A DNA stretch of 30,000 nt from Prorocentrum cordatum (GCA_963575745.1 CAUYUJ010017860.1:84717-114716), one strand, 5' to 3'; positions 1 to 11,039 are shown, numbered from the stretch's first letter. The notes: generated by a model not told the origin, from the sequence alone. A program made the numbers and translations.

Positions 1-76
<76 letters not shown>
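1..76. repeat. (TAG)n microsatellite
   Basis: Uninterrupted TAG/CTA triplets, about 25 copies, running off the left edge of the window, so the true length is unknown. In one plus-strand frame every codon is a stop, so this end cannot be coding in that frame. Confidence 0.98.
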
Positions 77-655
77 TCATGTCGAGTCGCAAGGTACCGG
101 ATGGTCAAAACGACCGTCACGCAAGCGCCCGAACGCATTCTCTTCTTTTGTTTCGAATGTGGAGGGTGTCTCACGGGGGCCAGCCCAGGGACGGTCTTGT
201 GGGGGCCGTGCTTGGGAGCGCGCGCTGGCCACGGAGCTCAGGAGCAGCTCCGAGGGGTGACCACCCGCGCTACAGGGCCAACCGCAGGTGCTGGACGCTC
301 CAGGTGGCCACCGCGCCCTCGCGCGAAGAGCTCGTTCGTCTCGCGGCGCTCCATCGGGACCGGGGGCAGGCCAGAAACCGAATCGTCTGCGGGGCCGCGG
401 AGGCAGAGCCCGCCCGCGGCAACAGTGCCGGCGGGCGCACCCTCCCGCGCCGCCCGCCCACTCGAGACCACACTCCGTCTTGCTTCGGGCTTCGTCGGGA
501 GGGCGAAGGCTGGGCTGCTGCGCTTGGGGCGCGCCGGCGCGAGGAGGGAATTCCTCCTCGCAGTCGGATGCAGAATCCGTGGATTCAAGCTCTGAAGAGG
601 GAACCTCTTGAGGCATCGTTTGTTTTCTCACCGTTGACGGCCCCGCCGAGGCGCA
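77..655. other. GC-rich stretch, no gene recognised
   Basis: Open frames exist on both strands, but their translations are Arg/Pro/Ala-rich, as expected of GC-rich DNA, and show no domain I recognise. Two plus-strand frames and one minus-strand frame overlap across the same bases, and no conserved motif favours any of them. Confidence 0.6.
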
Positions 656-930
656 TTCGTATCCCCCCCCCTCCTTCTCCTCCTCCTCCTCCTCCTCCAC
701 CTCCTCCTCCTCCCGTCTCTCCCTTCTCTCCCTCCCTTTTCTTCTCCTCCTCTTCGTCCTCACCCTTCGCCACCATCCTCTCATCTTCACCCTCCCAATC
801 CTCGTCCTCGTCCTTCCCCTCCATCCTTCCCCATCCTTCTCCCTCCTCTTTCTCCTTCTTCTCCTGTCCCCCCTCCTCCTCCTCCTCCTCCTCCTCCTCC
901 TCCTCCTCCTCCTCCTCCTCCCCTCCCTTC
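656..930. repeat. (CCT)n pyrimidine tract
   Basis: An almost pure C/T strand with a C8 run near 663, (CCT)n at about 672-712 and a cleaner (TCC)n at about 871-920. It is a homopyrimidine/homopurine tract able in principle to adopt triplex (H-DNA) structure. It produces the poly-Ser/poly-Pro (plus) and poly-Gly/Glu/Arg (minus) frames that cross it. Confidence 0.95.
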
Positions 931-958
931 CTGGGGCGTTCCCCCTACCGAACCAGAG

Positions 959-1191
959 TAGGAGAAAGACGAAGAGGAATGGGCGGAGGAGGACGGGGAG
1001 GAGGAGGGCGAAGACGACGAGAACGACGAGGACGGCGAGGACGCCGAGGGCGGCGAGGACAAGTGCGACCACGGCGACGACCACGACGACGACCACGGGG
1101 ACGACCACGGCGACGACCACGGCGACGATCTCAGCGACGGCCGCCAGCGACGACCACGGCGACGATCTCGGCGACGGCCGCCGGCGACGAC
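959..1191. repeat. GAC/GAG-rich minisatellite with 37 bp duplication
   Basis: A purine-biased GAGGACGGC tract passes into a 12 bp minisatellite (CGACGACCACGG-like, about 1069-1125). It ends in two tandem 37 bp copies, 1118-1154 and 1155-1191, which differ at two positions. The strand bias is complementary to the (CGT)n block at 1316-1511. Confidence 0.9.
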
Positions 1192-1315
1192 AAGCCGCCT
1201 GCCCGGCGCCCGAGGGCTGTGAGCCGGCGGCCGGTGGGGTGGCCGCGAGCGGCGGGACGGCCTCGGGTGCCCCCAGCGCCCCTGCCGGGCGGTGGCGCTT
1301 GCCGCCGCTCGCCGA

Positions 1316-1511
<196 letters not shown>

Positions 1512-2361
1512 CTGCGGATTCCGCTTTCGTCGCGCGCCACCATGGGAGGGGTCCCCGTGGGCACAGGTCTCGCACACGTCTCCGACCGACACGATGTGCC
1601 CCCTCTCCAGTGCCGCTGCGCGCCAGCTCAGCGAGGCCCAGCGGCTAGACTTTCAGGCGCCGCGAACAGAAGCCGCGACGGGCGTGTTTCTTGACGGCCT
1701 CGGCCTCCCGGGGGCAGCCGCTCGGGGCCCTGCGCCTTCCAAAAGCGACCTGCAGCGGAGAAGCAGCCCCGGGGATGGGGTCGAGGGGCTCCAGGGGCCC
1801 ACGTCGTGAAATGCAGGACCGCGTCTGAGGCCTGGAGGAGCGCGAGGGCGCTGGAGTCCGCCCAGAGGCGGGGCCTTGACGGCTGGAGCGGGCGGGCTGA
1901 AGCAGCCTAGGTGCGATTGGGGACGTGGATGGTCTGTGCTACGTCGTCGAAGTCGATGGTGATCAGTGCTGGATGGCCGGTGCTGGGTCGGGTGGTGAGT
2001 GCGGGTCGGGTGGTTGGTTGACACAGCTGGTGAGGTCAGCGAGTGGACTTTTGTAAGCAGATCGGCGTCAGGAAGTTCATTCGGATACAACCAACCTCTC
2101 GATCTACAGGGCCTCAAAGCGAGGGACGAAGCACTTTCCTTCCCAAGTGAGACTGAGATCTCCTGTTATGCCCCAGAGGAAACCCTTTCGAACATGGACC
2201 TCCTCCGGAAACAAACGTGTTCCTGATTTCGACGCGCCACTCAAGAAAGCCAGATTGCAACGACTGGAGGTCGGCTTGTCAATAGAAGGGTCAAACGAGA
2301 CGTGCTGAGGTGCGGTCAACCTGTCCGATGTGACAACAAGCCGCGGGGGTCCAGCGGGGAG
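1512..2361. other. No gene recognised
   Basis: Mixed-composition DNA. Short frames occur on both strands but none shows a recognisable domain. The only structure seen is a short G-rich duplication, GGGTCGGGTGGT at 1985-1996 and again at 2003-2014. Confidence 0.55.
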
Positions 2362-2562
2362 CTCCGAGTAGACGACGAAGAGGAGGAACAACAGGAAGGA
2401 GGGAGGATGAGTTTGAAGGAACATGAAGGAAGGGGAGGAGGTCGAGCAGGAAGATGGGGAAGAGGAATAACGGAGATGGACGGCGATAATGGCAATGCGG
2501 AAGCTTGGGAAAAGGGGGAGGAGGAGAAGGAGGAGGAGGAGGACGAGGAGGAGGATGAGTAA
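2362..2562. repeat. GA-rich purine tract with (GGA)n
   Basis: Interrupted GAG/GGA/GAA-rich sequence ending in a cleaner (GGA)n run at about 2510-2560. The plus strand reads as Glu-rich peptide and the minus as Ser/Pro/Leu, as expected for a purine tract. Confidence 0.9.
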
Positions 2563-3434
2563 GTACACACAATGTGCTAATGCGGGAGGTGAGAGGTGGA
2601 AGTGGAGGACGAAGATGATGAAGCCAATCAGGAAATGAAAAACGATGCAGAGAAGAATCGGGGGATTCAGTTGGAAGCATCCATCGTGACGCGTGTCCGA
2701 ACAACAAAGCTAAATGAAGAATCTGTCGTCCGCGTGCTGTGGGGCAAGGTAATCCGCCGTATTCGTCGCATCCGCGTGGAATGTGGCACAATGAAGTGAT
2801 GGGCCGCGCCAGTGCATTCGACTTAGCACAAATATCGCCCAGCCAGACCGTCCGTCCCTCTAACAAACTTCACACTGCAGGGCACCATCCATCGTACAAG
2901 GTCGAGGTGACATGGCAAGGCGGCGGGGTCCTGATGTGCAAGCGCAGCAGAAATGACGGTCTCACACCGTAGAGAGCAGATCCTCGGAATCGACATGTTC
3001 TTGCTGTTCGTCTGGAGCTTAATACATGTACCCCACGTTTTTCCACCCCTGCAAGAAACCCATGAATCACGAACCACAAGTCTCCAGGTGTCGGCGTGCC
3101 CAGGGCCGCCTTCGGTCAGGAACAAAACGACGCTGAGAAAACAAAGAAGGGCTGCAGATTCCCGTGCCCACACGCCTATGCGTCGACATGGTTATGGCTA
3201 CACGGCGCCATTGAATTTCCGATGAGAGGAGAAGGCGTAGAGGAATGAGGAAAAGCAGCGAGCTGGCTGCGCCAAGCCACCGAGAACAACCCAACCTACC
3301 GACGAAGTAGGAGTGCCTGCGGCAACTTGCCCGTTTGGCCGAACGTTGCCGAAGCGGGAGGGCTGGATCGTGACTGCCACAGGCCAGGAAGGCAACACCG
3401 CCTCGCTCGACGGCCTCGAACCCCCCATGCAGAA
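2563..3434. other. No gene recognised; one weak secreted-like frame
   Basis: Non-repetitive DNA. A minus-strand frame at 2823-3173 would encode about 116 residues with a hydrophobic, signal-peptide-like start (core LLCFLSVVLFL) and several cysteines. It has no in-frame ATG: it opens with GTG and the nearest upstream in-frame codons reach a stop. The hydrophobic part overlaps a pyrimidine tract ending in CAG that also resembles a splice acceptor. I do not call it a gene. Confidence 0.4.
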
Positions 3435-3495
3435 CACGCATCCTTCACGTACCTGCACGAGGAAATTGGCGTGGTACTTTAAGCAGCGTCATGTG
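3435..3495 (+). repeat. 61 bp direct repeat, copy 1
   Basis: Starts CACGCATCCTTCAC and contains GTGGTACTTTAAGCAGCGTC. Nearly identical to 3693-3753 with a period of 258 bp. The pair brackets copy 1 of the dispersed repeat at 3535-3691. Confidence 0.93.
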
Positions 3496-3534
3496 GCGGG
3501 TTTCAGGAAACCCCGAACCCCAACATGACCCCAT

Positions 3535-3691
3535 TCCTTGGGGGCGCACTTTTCTACTTCCGCCACCCTCCGCCGCCCTTCCGCCTGCTTCCGCTGGCGT
3601 ATGCGGCCTTGTTTTACTTTCGCCGACATTCCGCCGATGAAGAGATGACAACTCCTTGGATCCTCGAAGGCAAGGCCATGTTTGGAACGCC
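3535..3691 (+). repeat. Dispersed repeat family R1, copy 1
   Basis: About 155 bp matching 6321-6465. Shared blocks are CTTGGGGG at the left, two TTTACTTCCGCCGCC-like sub-repeats, GAAGAGATGACAACTCCTT and CCTTGAAGGCAAAGCC-like sequence, ending near GAACGCC. In both copies the minus strand stays partly open and reads a similar peptide (GSKELSSL then Arg/Lys-rich). That could be shared ancestry of coding sequence or simply shared DNA. Confidence 0.85.
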
Positions 3692-3692
3692 T

Positions 3693-3753
3693 CACGCATC
3701 CTTCACATCTTTGCACGAGGAAATTGATGTGGTACTTTAAGCAGCGTCACGTG
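3693..3753 (+). repeat. 61 bp direct repeat, copy 2
   Basis: Second copy of the 3435-3495 sequence, including GTGGTACTTTAAGCAGCGTC, with a few substitutions. It directly follows copy 1 of repeat family R1. Confidence 0.93.
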
Positions 3754-3889
3754 ATATCATCCAAGCCATGCGCCAAGACCGATCTCCAGCATCTTTCCCA
3801 AACACGCCCAACACTGCGCAACGCTTGATCGATGCAGGCCCAAGTATCATTGATACTGATCTGATTCATTGGCATGACTAGCTTAACCT

Positions 3890-4445
3890 GTGCTTAATGG
3901 CGCCCTACAGCAAAGACCACGACTTGACCAGCTCAACATCCCGAGAGTGCCCCAGTAATGCGACCAATCGCTGGCCGAAGAAGAGCAGTCGTCGAGAGGG
4001 TCCAAAGAATCCTCTTCAAGATGTGCCGTGCAATCAACGCCCAGTCCAGATGTGATGACAATTCCATACTGGTCAGCGCCAACGATTAAGTCCAAGTTGC
4101 CAACGCAAATTGCACTTCGGACCCGTCCCATAAGTTCAAATTGAGGAACTAGGGGGCACGTGCTCACACACGCGGTGGCCATCACGATGGCAGCCAGCGC
4201 AATTGCCAGCTTGGAATCTAGGCCGTGGCAAACCGCTGTGGACCTCTTGACCAGTAATCGTGCTTGTATCGGAACCATTGCCACACATCAACTCGTCAAA
4301 ACCTAAGACGAGACCAAACGCCACCGCATTCAGCAAAATATCGCCGAATGGTAACGGTTCCACACGTGAGTAGGGCGACGCAGATTCTGGCCCTCAGGAC
4401 GAGCATGGCGGAAACCAGATGCCTTCGCATACTTGAGATGGCTTC
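3890..4445 (-). pseudogene. Decayed multi-pass membrane-protein gene fragment
   Basis: Three minus-strand blocks in changing frames read as one continuous membrane-protein segment. Block 1 (about 4445-4362) is Arg-rich then hydrophobic (MRRHLVSAMLVLRARICVAL). Block 2 (4363-4286) contains GDILLNAVAFGLVLGFDEL. Block 3 (4284-3890) starts VAMVPIQARLLVKRS, has a membrane segment KLAIALAAIVMATACVS, then RSAICVGNLDLIVG and an acidic/Ser-rich tail. Blocks 2 and 3 meet exactly at a one-base frame change near 4285. From memory, this order (membrane helix, D-LLNAVAL-FVL-DEL, AL-P-R-LV, membrane helix, CGGN-DF) is typical of uncharacterised dinoflagellate multi-pass membrane proteins; I cannot name a function. 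The frame breaks suggest a pseudogene, but unrecognised introns or sequencing errors would look similar. The upstream part (4446-4660, minus) may hold more of it behind a stop codon. Confidence 0.42.
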
Positions 4446-5018
4446 GAACTTCTAGCTACATGTTCTGTAAACGGCAGTCCTTCCCCACGGAAGCAGCCTG
4501 ATTGACCCGTCCATGTCAAAGACGCCGAGCGCTTCCCATATCGTTTTTGCCCACCAAATATGAAGAGAAATGAAACACATAAGTCTGCCCAACGGTGCAC
4601 CCCTCGTCTTTAAATCTCGTAAGGTGTCCCGCGAGGCCCGTAACGGTTCCCCCACCCAAACATTCAGAACATCGACGCCGTCCCAACCCCCCCACGTCGT
4701 GCTTTTTCACAACGTGGAGCCCAGGAGGTCTCGACCCGCTCCCTGGGACCGGCTTCCTTACGAGGATGACAACTGCTAGAAACCCAGCGGCGCGACTCTT
4801 GTCATGATGCGAGGAGGTTGAGCTTCTGGGGGGGGTCAGAGAGTGACCCCTGGACATGTCCAGCTGTTGGCTCTGGTGAGCACTTCGACAGGAATCCAGT
4901 CGTGGCGACGAGAAGGCTGCTGGAGGCTTCGAACAGGAAGATGACCACGCCCAAACCTCGACACTCGAACCCGCCGAACGGGCCTTGAGGGCCACGGCTC
5001 CAGCGCGGGGGCGCGGAG
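4446..5018. other. No gene recognised
   Basis: Mixed-composition sequence. A minus-strand frame above 4450 could continue the membrane-protein relic (reads FDMDGSIRLLPWGRT before a stop), but the similarity is too weak to extend the call. Confidence 0.45.
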
Positions 5019-5133
5019 AGGCGGACGAGGACGGGGAGGACGGCGGGGACGGCGACAGCGACAACGACGACGACGACGACGACGAGGACGACGACGACGG
5101 CGGCGGCGACGACGACGACGACCGACAAAAAGT
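5019..5133. repeat. (GAC)n array
   Basis: GAC/GGC/GAG triplets with the purine-rich strand on plus. It is the strand-complement of the (CGT)n block that begins 134 bp downstream at 5267, so the two could pair as a long imperfect hairpin. Confidence 0.95.
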
Positions 5134-5266
5134 CGCCGCCGCCGTCGCCGTTCGGCTGGGGCCTCCCGCGAGCCCGCCAGGTAGCGCCCCTGGGAGCGCG
5201 CGCCCCATGACGAAGCCGCTGCGGAAGGCGGCCAGCGGCCTCCGCGCGCGCCAGCGCCGAGCAGCC

Positions 5267-5609
<343 letters not shown>

Positions 5610-6090
5610 TCGATCTTTGGGATCGAAGCTTGTGGGCGATTCGTGCTTTCTTTCTGGGGCCTCCATGGCCCCAGCGTCGCCGCGGCTGGATCCGCCTCGG
5701 AAGCTCTGGCGACAAGGCGCCCAATTGCAGGTCTGGGGCTTTGAGGATGTTTCTCTGCCGCAACATCACATGCTGTGATGCTGTCCCTCTGAGCTCGCGC
5801 GCGTACCGTTCGTATCACGAGCCAAGCGAAAAGATATCGCGCGAGAAGGCGCCCACGGGCAGGCCTGGTCGTCGGCTTTGAGGAAGGGGGCCTGGGCTTC
5901 CAGCGCCGCGAGAAACAACGTGACGAAGGCTTTCCGTCATTTTCGGCGTCCGCGCCCCAGGCGATTTCTGAGCCCAAGACTGGGGTCGACTGCAAGCAGA
6001 AACTCGAGTGCAAAGCCAATCCCGGCGATGTGGTCGAGGGTCCGGGCGTCATGCCACGCGACACTGATGACGTCGGACGTTTGGGTCCCT
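5610..6090. other. No gene recognised
   Basis: Non-repetitive sequence. Minus-strand frames from about 6064 downwards look compositionally protein-like (for example DVISVAWHDARTLDHIAGIG), but I recognise no family and the frame soon ends. Confidence 0.4.
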
Positions 6091-6152
6091 ATCTCCCTCC
6101 CACTTCCTCTCGCTCTCTTTCTCTCTATCTCTGTCTCTCTCTCTCTCTGTCT
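6091..6152. repeat. CT-rich microsatellite
   Basis: Imperfect (CT)n with CCT and TTTC interruptions, ending in a clean CTCTCTCTCTCT run. Confidence 0.93.
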
Positions 6153-6320
6153 GGACGAGCAGACATCGAGGTATGTATTTGCACACGAGCCTGAACAGGT
6201 GTTGCGTATCCACAAGTGGTGTTCTGACCAGTCGTGCACGCCAACTTGTGCATATGAGCGTGTGCTCTTACACAACCATATGGGCGATTTCGTAAACCCT
6301 GAACACAAAAGTGTTTTCAT

Positions 6321-6465
6321 CTCTTGGGGGTAGATGCTTTACTTCTGCCGCCTTCCGCCGAGCTTCCGCCGGCGCAGGCGGTCTCGTTTTACTTCCGCCG
6401 CCTTCCGCCGAGGAAGAGATGACAACTCCTTCGATCCTTGAAGGCAAAGCCTTTTCTTGAACGCC
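6321..6465 (+). repeat. Dispersed repeat family R1, copy 2
   Basis: Matches 3535-3691 over its full length, including the doubled TTTACTTCCGCCGCC-like sub-repeat and GAAGAGATGACAACTCCTT. It runs directly into an AT dinucleotide array at 6466, whereas copy 1 runs into the 61 bp direct repeat, so the right boundary lies near GAACGCC. Confidence 0.85.
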
Positions 6466-6487
6466 ATATATATATATATATGTATGT

Positions 6488-6530
<43 letters not shown>
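6466..6530. repeat. (AT)n microsatellite
   Basis: An AT dinucleotide run with a short GTATGTATAC interruption. It is self-complementary, so it can extrude as a cruciform. It is one of the few AT-only tracts in an otherwise GC-rich window. Confidence 0.97.
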
Positions 6531-6536
<6 letters not shown>

Positions 6537-7443
6537 CATGTGTCTATGTATACGTGCACGTGCACCGTCGTATACGCGTGCGCGCGGGCATAACTCCTCG
6601 ACGTCGGCGCTTCTGCAGGGGGGCGAGAGCGGTGAGCACGGGGGCATGGAGCCTCTCCTGGGCCCCAGGCCGGGCCCAAGTCGACACGCCCCCCCCCCCC
6701 CCCCCCCTACATTGCTGACCGCGGCGCCTCCAGCGCGACCCGCGCCCACAACTATCGACGTGCATGCACCAGAGGAACCGCGCCGGGAGCCATTCACCGC
6801 GAAGGCACCTCATCTCTGGGAGGGGCAACTGTTGCTCACGCTGGCGCTCCACTGGCCTCCGCCAGCGGAGCTGCCCTCGTCTCGCGCCCGCCAGCTCCCC
6901 GGCCTTCCGCCGAGAAAGAGAGGGCAATCATTCTACCCGTCGAAGACGAGGTCAGTTGTCAGCGGCCTAGAAGAGCACGGACGTGTCAATGCAGGTGCAT
7001 ACAGCACGCATATACGAATACGCGAAAGCGTGTTTAGATCTGTGCACGCAGGCTACAAATGTGAAAATACCGATGTTCACACGCATGCAATTTTACTGTC
7101 AGGACTGCATACCAGGCGTACATGCACGTTCTATGTGTTCGCACTGGAGGGGTCGGGAGCAGGGGGGGTGCATGCCACATACCCCCCGGGCGCGGAGGTA
7201 CGCTTGCAAGAGGTGTGCGCGTCGCCTCTGTGGGATCACCACTCGGGGTGGTCCGATGTCCCGCTGTTGGGGGGACGCGGTGTCCGAGCCACCAGCAGGT
7301 GGTGGTGGTGGTGGTGGGACCCTTGCAGTCGCGAGCTCCGCTGCAGAAGGACCAAGATCACCTCTGGACGAGGTCGGGCAGGTCGGAAGTACTGCTGCCA
7401 GTGAGGACGCCGTGGTGTTTGCACCAGGAGGCGCGTAGGTGAG
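6531..7443. other. No gene recognised; short simple repeats
   Basis: Contains a 19-base poly-C run at 6689-6707, a partial copy of repeat family R1 at about 6899-6940 (CCTTCCGCCGAGAAAGAGAG then diverging) and a short (GGT)n run at about 7298-7317. Plus frames across the region are Pro/Arg-rich or His/Cys-rich and match no family I recognise. Confidence 0.55.
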
Positions 7444-7444
7444 G

Positions 7445-7488
7445 TCCTCCTCCTCCTGCTCGTTCTCCTCCTCCTCCTCCTTCCTCCG
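7445..7488. repeat. (TCC)n microsatellite
   Basis: Short interrupted TCC/CTC triplet run. Confidence 0.9.
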
Positions 7489-8155
7489 AGGCTCAAGCCA
7501 CGAATGACGAGCGGCTGCCCTGGTAGGGCAGCGGGGAGCTAGCTGCAAACGGCACTCACGGAGAACCCTGGCCGACCGCTCAGGTTAGCCGACAATCGCC
7601 CTATTTGAACGCTGCCATCCTTTCAGTGGTAAGAGAGCGATAAATAGTTTGCTGCTCTTCACCGCTCCCCTTCCTCTTCCTCCTCCTCCATCTCTATCAC
7701 CACGTCCAGCTCCATCTCCGAAGCTCCAGCTCCAACTCAAATCTCCACTGCTGCTGCTGCTGCTGCTCTTTACGGGGTGTGTCGACCGCGGGTTAGGCGT
7801 CGCCGCTGGCTCGCATTGGGGGGCTACCCCGAGCTTTGTCCCCGCTGCGAGCGGAAAGCGGCGCGCCGCTAAACCGATGCCGCCTCTCGCAAGACGAGTG
7901 TGCGTGGATAAATACACCCACAGTCTGTCCGTGTAGCGGTTTGGGATCTTTAAGGCGAGTGTGTGGTGTCAACTCGGGAGCCACATTCTGAATTCCATTC
8001 GCCTTTCATCCATGTGCCTCTTGGCATTTCCAAAATTGAGAATGACCCAAAAACAAAACAGTCACTGGCAAAGCGTCTGGCCCGCCCCAACAACACGTCC
8101 AGTGCTGGATGAGGAACGTGCACGTAATATTGATGGATGAGGCTGTAGGATAGAT
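7489..8155. other. No gene recognised
   Basis: Mixed sequence with a CTCC/CATCTC-rich part (about 7660-7745) and a six-copy (CTG)n run at 7748-7765. No domain is recognised in any frame. Confidence 0.55.
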
Positions 8156-8345
8156 GGTGAGCATGGATGCAGATGATGTGGAAGAGGATGATGATGAGGA
8201 AAGAATATGGAATATGGAAGAGGAGGATGATGAGGAAGAGGGTGATGATGAGGAAGATCATGAGTGGAGATGATGATGTGGACGCCCATGCTGATGAGGA
8301 AGAGGATGACGATGATGAAAAAAGAACATGGAACATGGAGGAGGA
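8156..8345. repeat. Imperfect (GATGAG/GAAGAG)n minisatellite
   Basis: Purine-rich plus strand with GATGATGAGGAAGAG-type units of variable length, interrupted by AGAATATGGAATATGGAAGA. The plus frame is Met/Glu/Asp-rich because ATG, GAT and GAG cycle through the frames. Confidence 0.88.
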
Positions 8346-8596
8346 GGACACCTCGCGGCCGGGCTCCTCTTTCTCGACGCGGCCTGCCCCGGTCGCCCAG
8401 CCACGGCGCGAAGGCCGGACGAGGATCAGTCGAAGAGGGTGAACCCGTCGCTTCCCTGCGGGAGGGGCGGCCGAGCAGCACGGAGAGACGAGCGAGGCAC
8501 GCAGGCGGGAAGGAAGGAAGCGGATCGATGTTCGGTTGTCGAGGGTCGACATATTCTTCACCACATGCTCAGTTGGGGTTCTTGTTTTCTCTGCAC
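8346..8596. other. No gene recognised
   Basis: GC-rich unique DNA between two microsatellites; no motif recognised. Confidence 0.5.
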
Positions 8597-9142
8597 CATC
8601 ATCATCATCATCACCATCATCATCATCGTCATTCTCATCACTACAATAATCATCACCATCATCATCATCGCCATCATCATCGCCTTCGTCATCGTCATTG
8701 TCATCGTCACCACCACCACAATCATCAACATCACCATCATCATCATCATCATCACCATCAGCATCAACATAACCATCACCACCACCACCACCATCAGCAT
8801 AGCCATCACCATGACCATGGCTATCGTTATCGTCATCATAATCATCATCGCAATCACCATCAGCGTCACCATCACTATCAATATGAACATTATCATCACC
8901 ATCGTCATCATCATAATCATCACCACCATGATCGTCAACCTCATGATCATCACTACCTTACTCACCAGCATTACGACCACCCGCATCACCATCACCACCA
9001 CCATCATCATCAGCACCAACAGCAGTAGCAACAGCAGCAACAACATCATCAGCATCATCACCATCATCAACAGCATCATCATCATCATCACCATCATCAT
9101 CATCACCACCATCACCATCATCATCACCATCATTGTCATTAC
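8597..9142. repeat. Long (CAT/CAC)n microsatellite
   Basis: About 545 bp of CAT, CAC, CGT and CAA triplets. It is stop-free in several frames, giving His-rich (254 residues), Ile/Thr-rich (346 residues) and, on minus, Met/Val-rich (193 residues) open frames. These are translations of the repeat and not credible proteins. Confidence 0.96.
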
Positions 9143-9184
9143 CGTCCTTGCCGTCTCGTCCTCTCGTCATTTGCGCTCATCGTC

Positions 9185-9811
9185 ATCTTTGGGATCCTCA
9201 GGCCTGGCTCTGGAGGAAGCCTCGAGCGGGAGCTTCGTCGGTGGGCGAATCGCGAGGACGTCTCGAGCGGGAGCCCTCTCCCTGTGGGGTCCCCGTTTCC
9301 ATGTTCGAATCCGAGCGGGTCATCCAGATCCTGCAGCTGTCGTCACGTTTGGGCTCCTAAGGCTTTAATTTGGAGAAAGTTTCGAGCGGGAGCTTCGTCT
9401 GTGGGCGAATCGCGAGGAAGTCTCGAGCGGGAGCCCCTCCCTGTGGGGTTCCCGTTTCCATGTTCGAATCCGCGCGGGTCATCCAGATCCTGCAGCTGTC
9501 GTCACGTTTGGGCTCCTCAGGCCTGACTCTGGAGGAAGTCTCGAGCGGGAGCTTCGTCTGTGGGTGTATCGCGAGGAAGTCTCGAGAGGGAGCCCCCTTC
9601 CTATCGAGCGTATCCAAATCCTGTAACTGTGGCCACTTTTGGACTCCGACGTCTTTAATTTGGAGGAAGTTTCGAGCGGGAGCTTCGTCTGTGAGGGAAT
9701 CGCGAGGAAGTCTCTAGCGGGAACCCCTCTCGTTATTGAGTCCCCACCTCTATGTTCGAATCCGAACGTGTCATCCAAATCCTGTAATTGTCGTCACTTT
9801 CGGGCTCCCGG
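9185..9811 (+). repeat. Four-copy ~160 bp tandem repeat
   Basis: The marker AGCTTCGTC occurs at 9231, 9391, 9550 and 9681, giving periods of 160, 159 and 131. Each unit carries CTCGAGCGGGAGC twice (about 40 bp apart), then a segment with TTCCATGTTCGAATCC, then GTCATCCAGATCCTGCAGCT and GGGCTCC. Unit 3 lacks the part containing the GTTCGAATCC block, which explains its shorter length. Since 160 is not a multiple of three, the array is not constrained as one reading frame. GTTCGAATCC resembles the tRNA/SINE B box. Confidence 0.93.
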
Positions 9812-10067
9812 GGAGTCGGGGGAGGAGGGGGAGGGCCTGCGCCAAGGCGGCAGAGATAAGGATGATGAAGAGACAGTGCAAACACATTCTCAATGACAAG
9901 GACGACGATTATATGCACTCCCAGATTATTTTTGACAGACGCTCACGTGGGGTCCTACCGTCGCAATGCTTTTGTTTGTTTGGGCATCTGGACGGATTCT
10001 CGTCGCCATGACTGGATCCGCATCGAACTTCTGGCCAGGACGCACGCCTGGACAGGTCCAGGGAGCG
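9812..10067. other. No gene recognised
   Basis: Short unique segment between the 160 bp array and a purine tract; no motif recognised. Confidence 0.5.
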
Positions 10068-10440
10068 AGTCTTGGAGGAAGAGGAAGAGGCGGATGAGGG
10101 GGAGCAGGAGGAAAATGAAGAGGACGGGGGGGAGGACTTGCGGAGGATGGGGAGCAAGAGGAGCACGAGAAGGGATGGGGACGATACAAAAGGGAGAGGA
10201 AGAGGAGGCGAGCGTACGAGGGGTGAGGAGGAGTTGGAGGAGGATGAGGAGGACGAGGAGGGGGGAGAGTGATAAGCAGAATGGAGTCGGACGATAAGGG
10301 CCTGAGGAAGAAGAGTGAGGAAGATGAGGAGGAGGACGACGATGAGGGGCCGATGAGGAGGCCAGTGTGGAAAGGATCGGAATGAGGAAGGGCGATGAGG
10401 AGGAGCGCACGTAGCTCGGGAGTGGGGGGAAGGGGAGCAT
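10068..10440. repeat. GAG/GGA-rich purine tract
   Basis: Interrupted purine-rich plus strand made of GAGGAG, GATGAGG and GGGGAGG, with no exact period. It reads as Glu/Arg/Gly on plus and Leu/Ser/Pro on minus. Confidence 0.88.
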
Positions 10441-11039
10441 GAGGAAGCAGGAGGCGAAGGGGACGAAGACCAGGATGAATATCAGGACGCTGAAGCAGAG
10501 CACGATGATTAGCAAGGCACTGACATTCATATGTCGCCTGGGTGTCTGTGCGGAAAATCATAGAACAGATCGCGCCCGCACCGTGTCTAAGCAGAAGTGC
10601 AATGGTGCAGAACCAGAGACGACACACAGCAAGGTCGAGCTGGTGCTGAGCTGGAACAAGCGGCGGCGAACTCACGCTTGCGCGACCCCAAGAACATAGA
10701 CGGTTAGGCGTTATACGTATCAAACCTGCCCTTTACATGGGCACCCGCGAAGGTAATGATAACTGCATCGCGTATGTGCGAAGTGTAGGTGAAGGTGCAT
10801 CGTCAACGGGTTGCAAACCACTGACAACACGAATCAAATATATCACCCGCACTCCGGGCTTCTACGTGTGCACGGAACGTGCACATTGGAACACATCGGC
10901 GAACTCATCCGCCACCGTGCGTGCACGACGTCGGCGTGTTAGGCGACCACATTCTGCCTGGTAAGGGCTCCTGTAATCTTCCGATCCGAGGGGCCCACGG
11001 ATCTCCACACCCTCGCCACACCCGGGCGCGCGCACCATC
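10441..11039. other. No gene recognised
   Basis: Unique DNA of lower repeat content. A minus-strand frame starting near 10530 has a hydrophobic start (ALLIIVLCFSVLIFILVFV), but it runs at once into the complement of the purine tract, so the Leu/Pro/Ser richness is compositional. The plus frame 10737-10964 matches nothing I know. Confidence 0.45.

Noticed and set aside
2823-3173. Small secreted cysteine-rich protein on minus
   Set aside because: No ATG in frame after the upstream stop, and the hydrophobic core overlaps a pyrimidine tract typical of non-coding or splice-acceptor sequence. Kept only as a note.
9301-9320. tRNA gene suggested by GTTCGAATCC
   Set aside because: Only the T-loop-like word is present. 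There is no acceptor stem, D arm or anticodon arm around it, and the word recurs in the tandem units.
8264-9368. His-rich and Ile/Thr-rich frames of 254 and 346 codons
   Set aside because: Direct translations of the (CAT/CAC)n microsatellite in different frames; not a histidine-rich protein gene.
9185-9811. CRISPR-like array
   Set aside because: The repeats are about 160 bp and contiguous with no unique spacers, and the genome context is eukaryotic.
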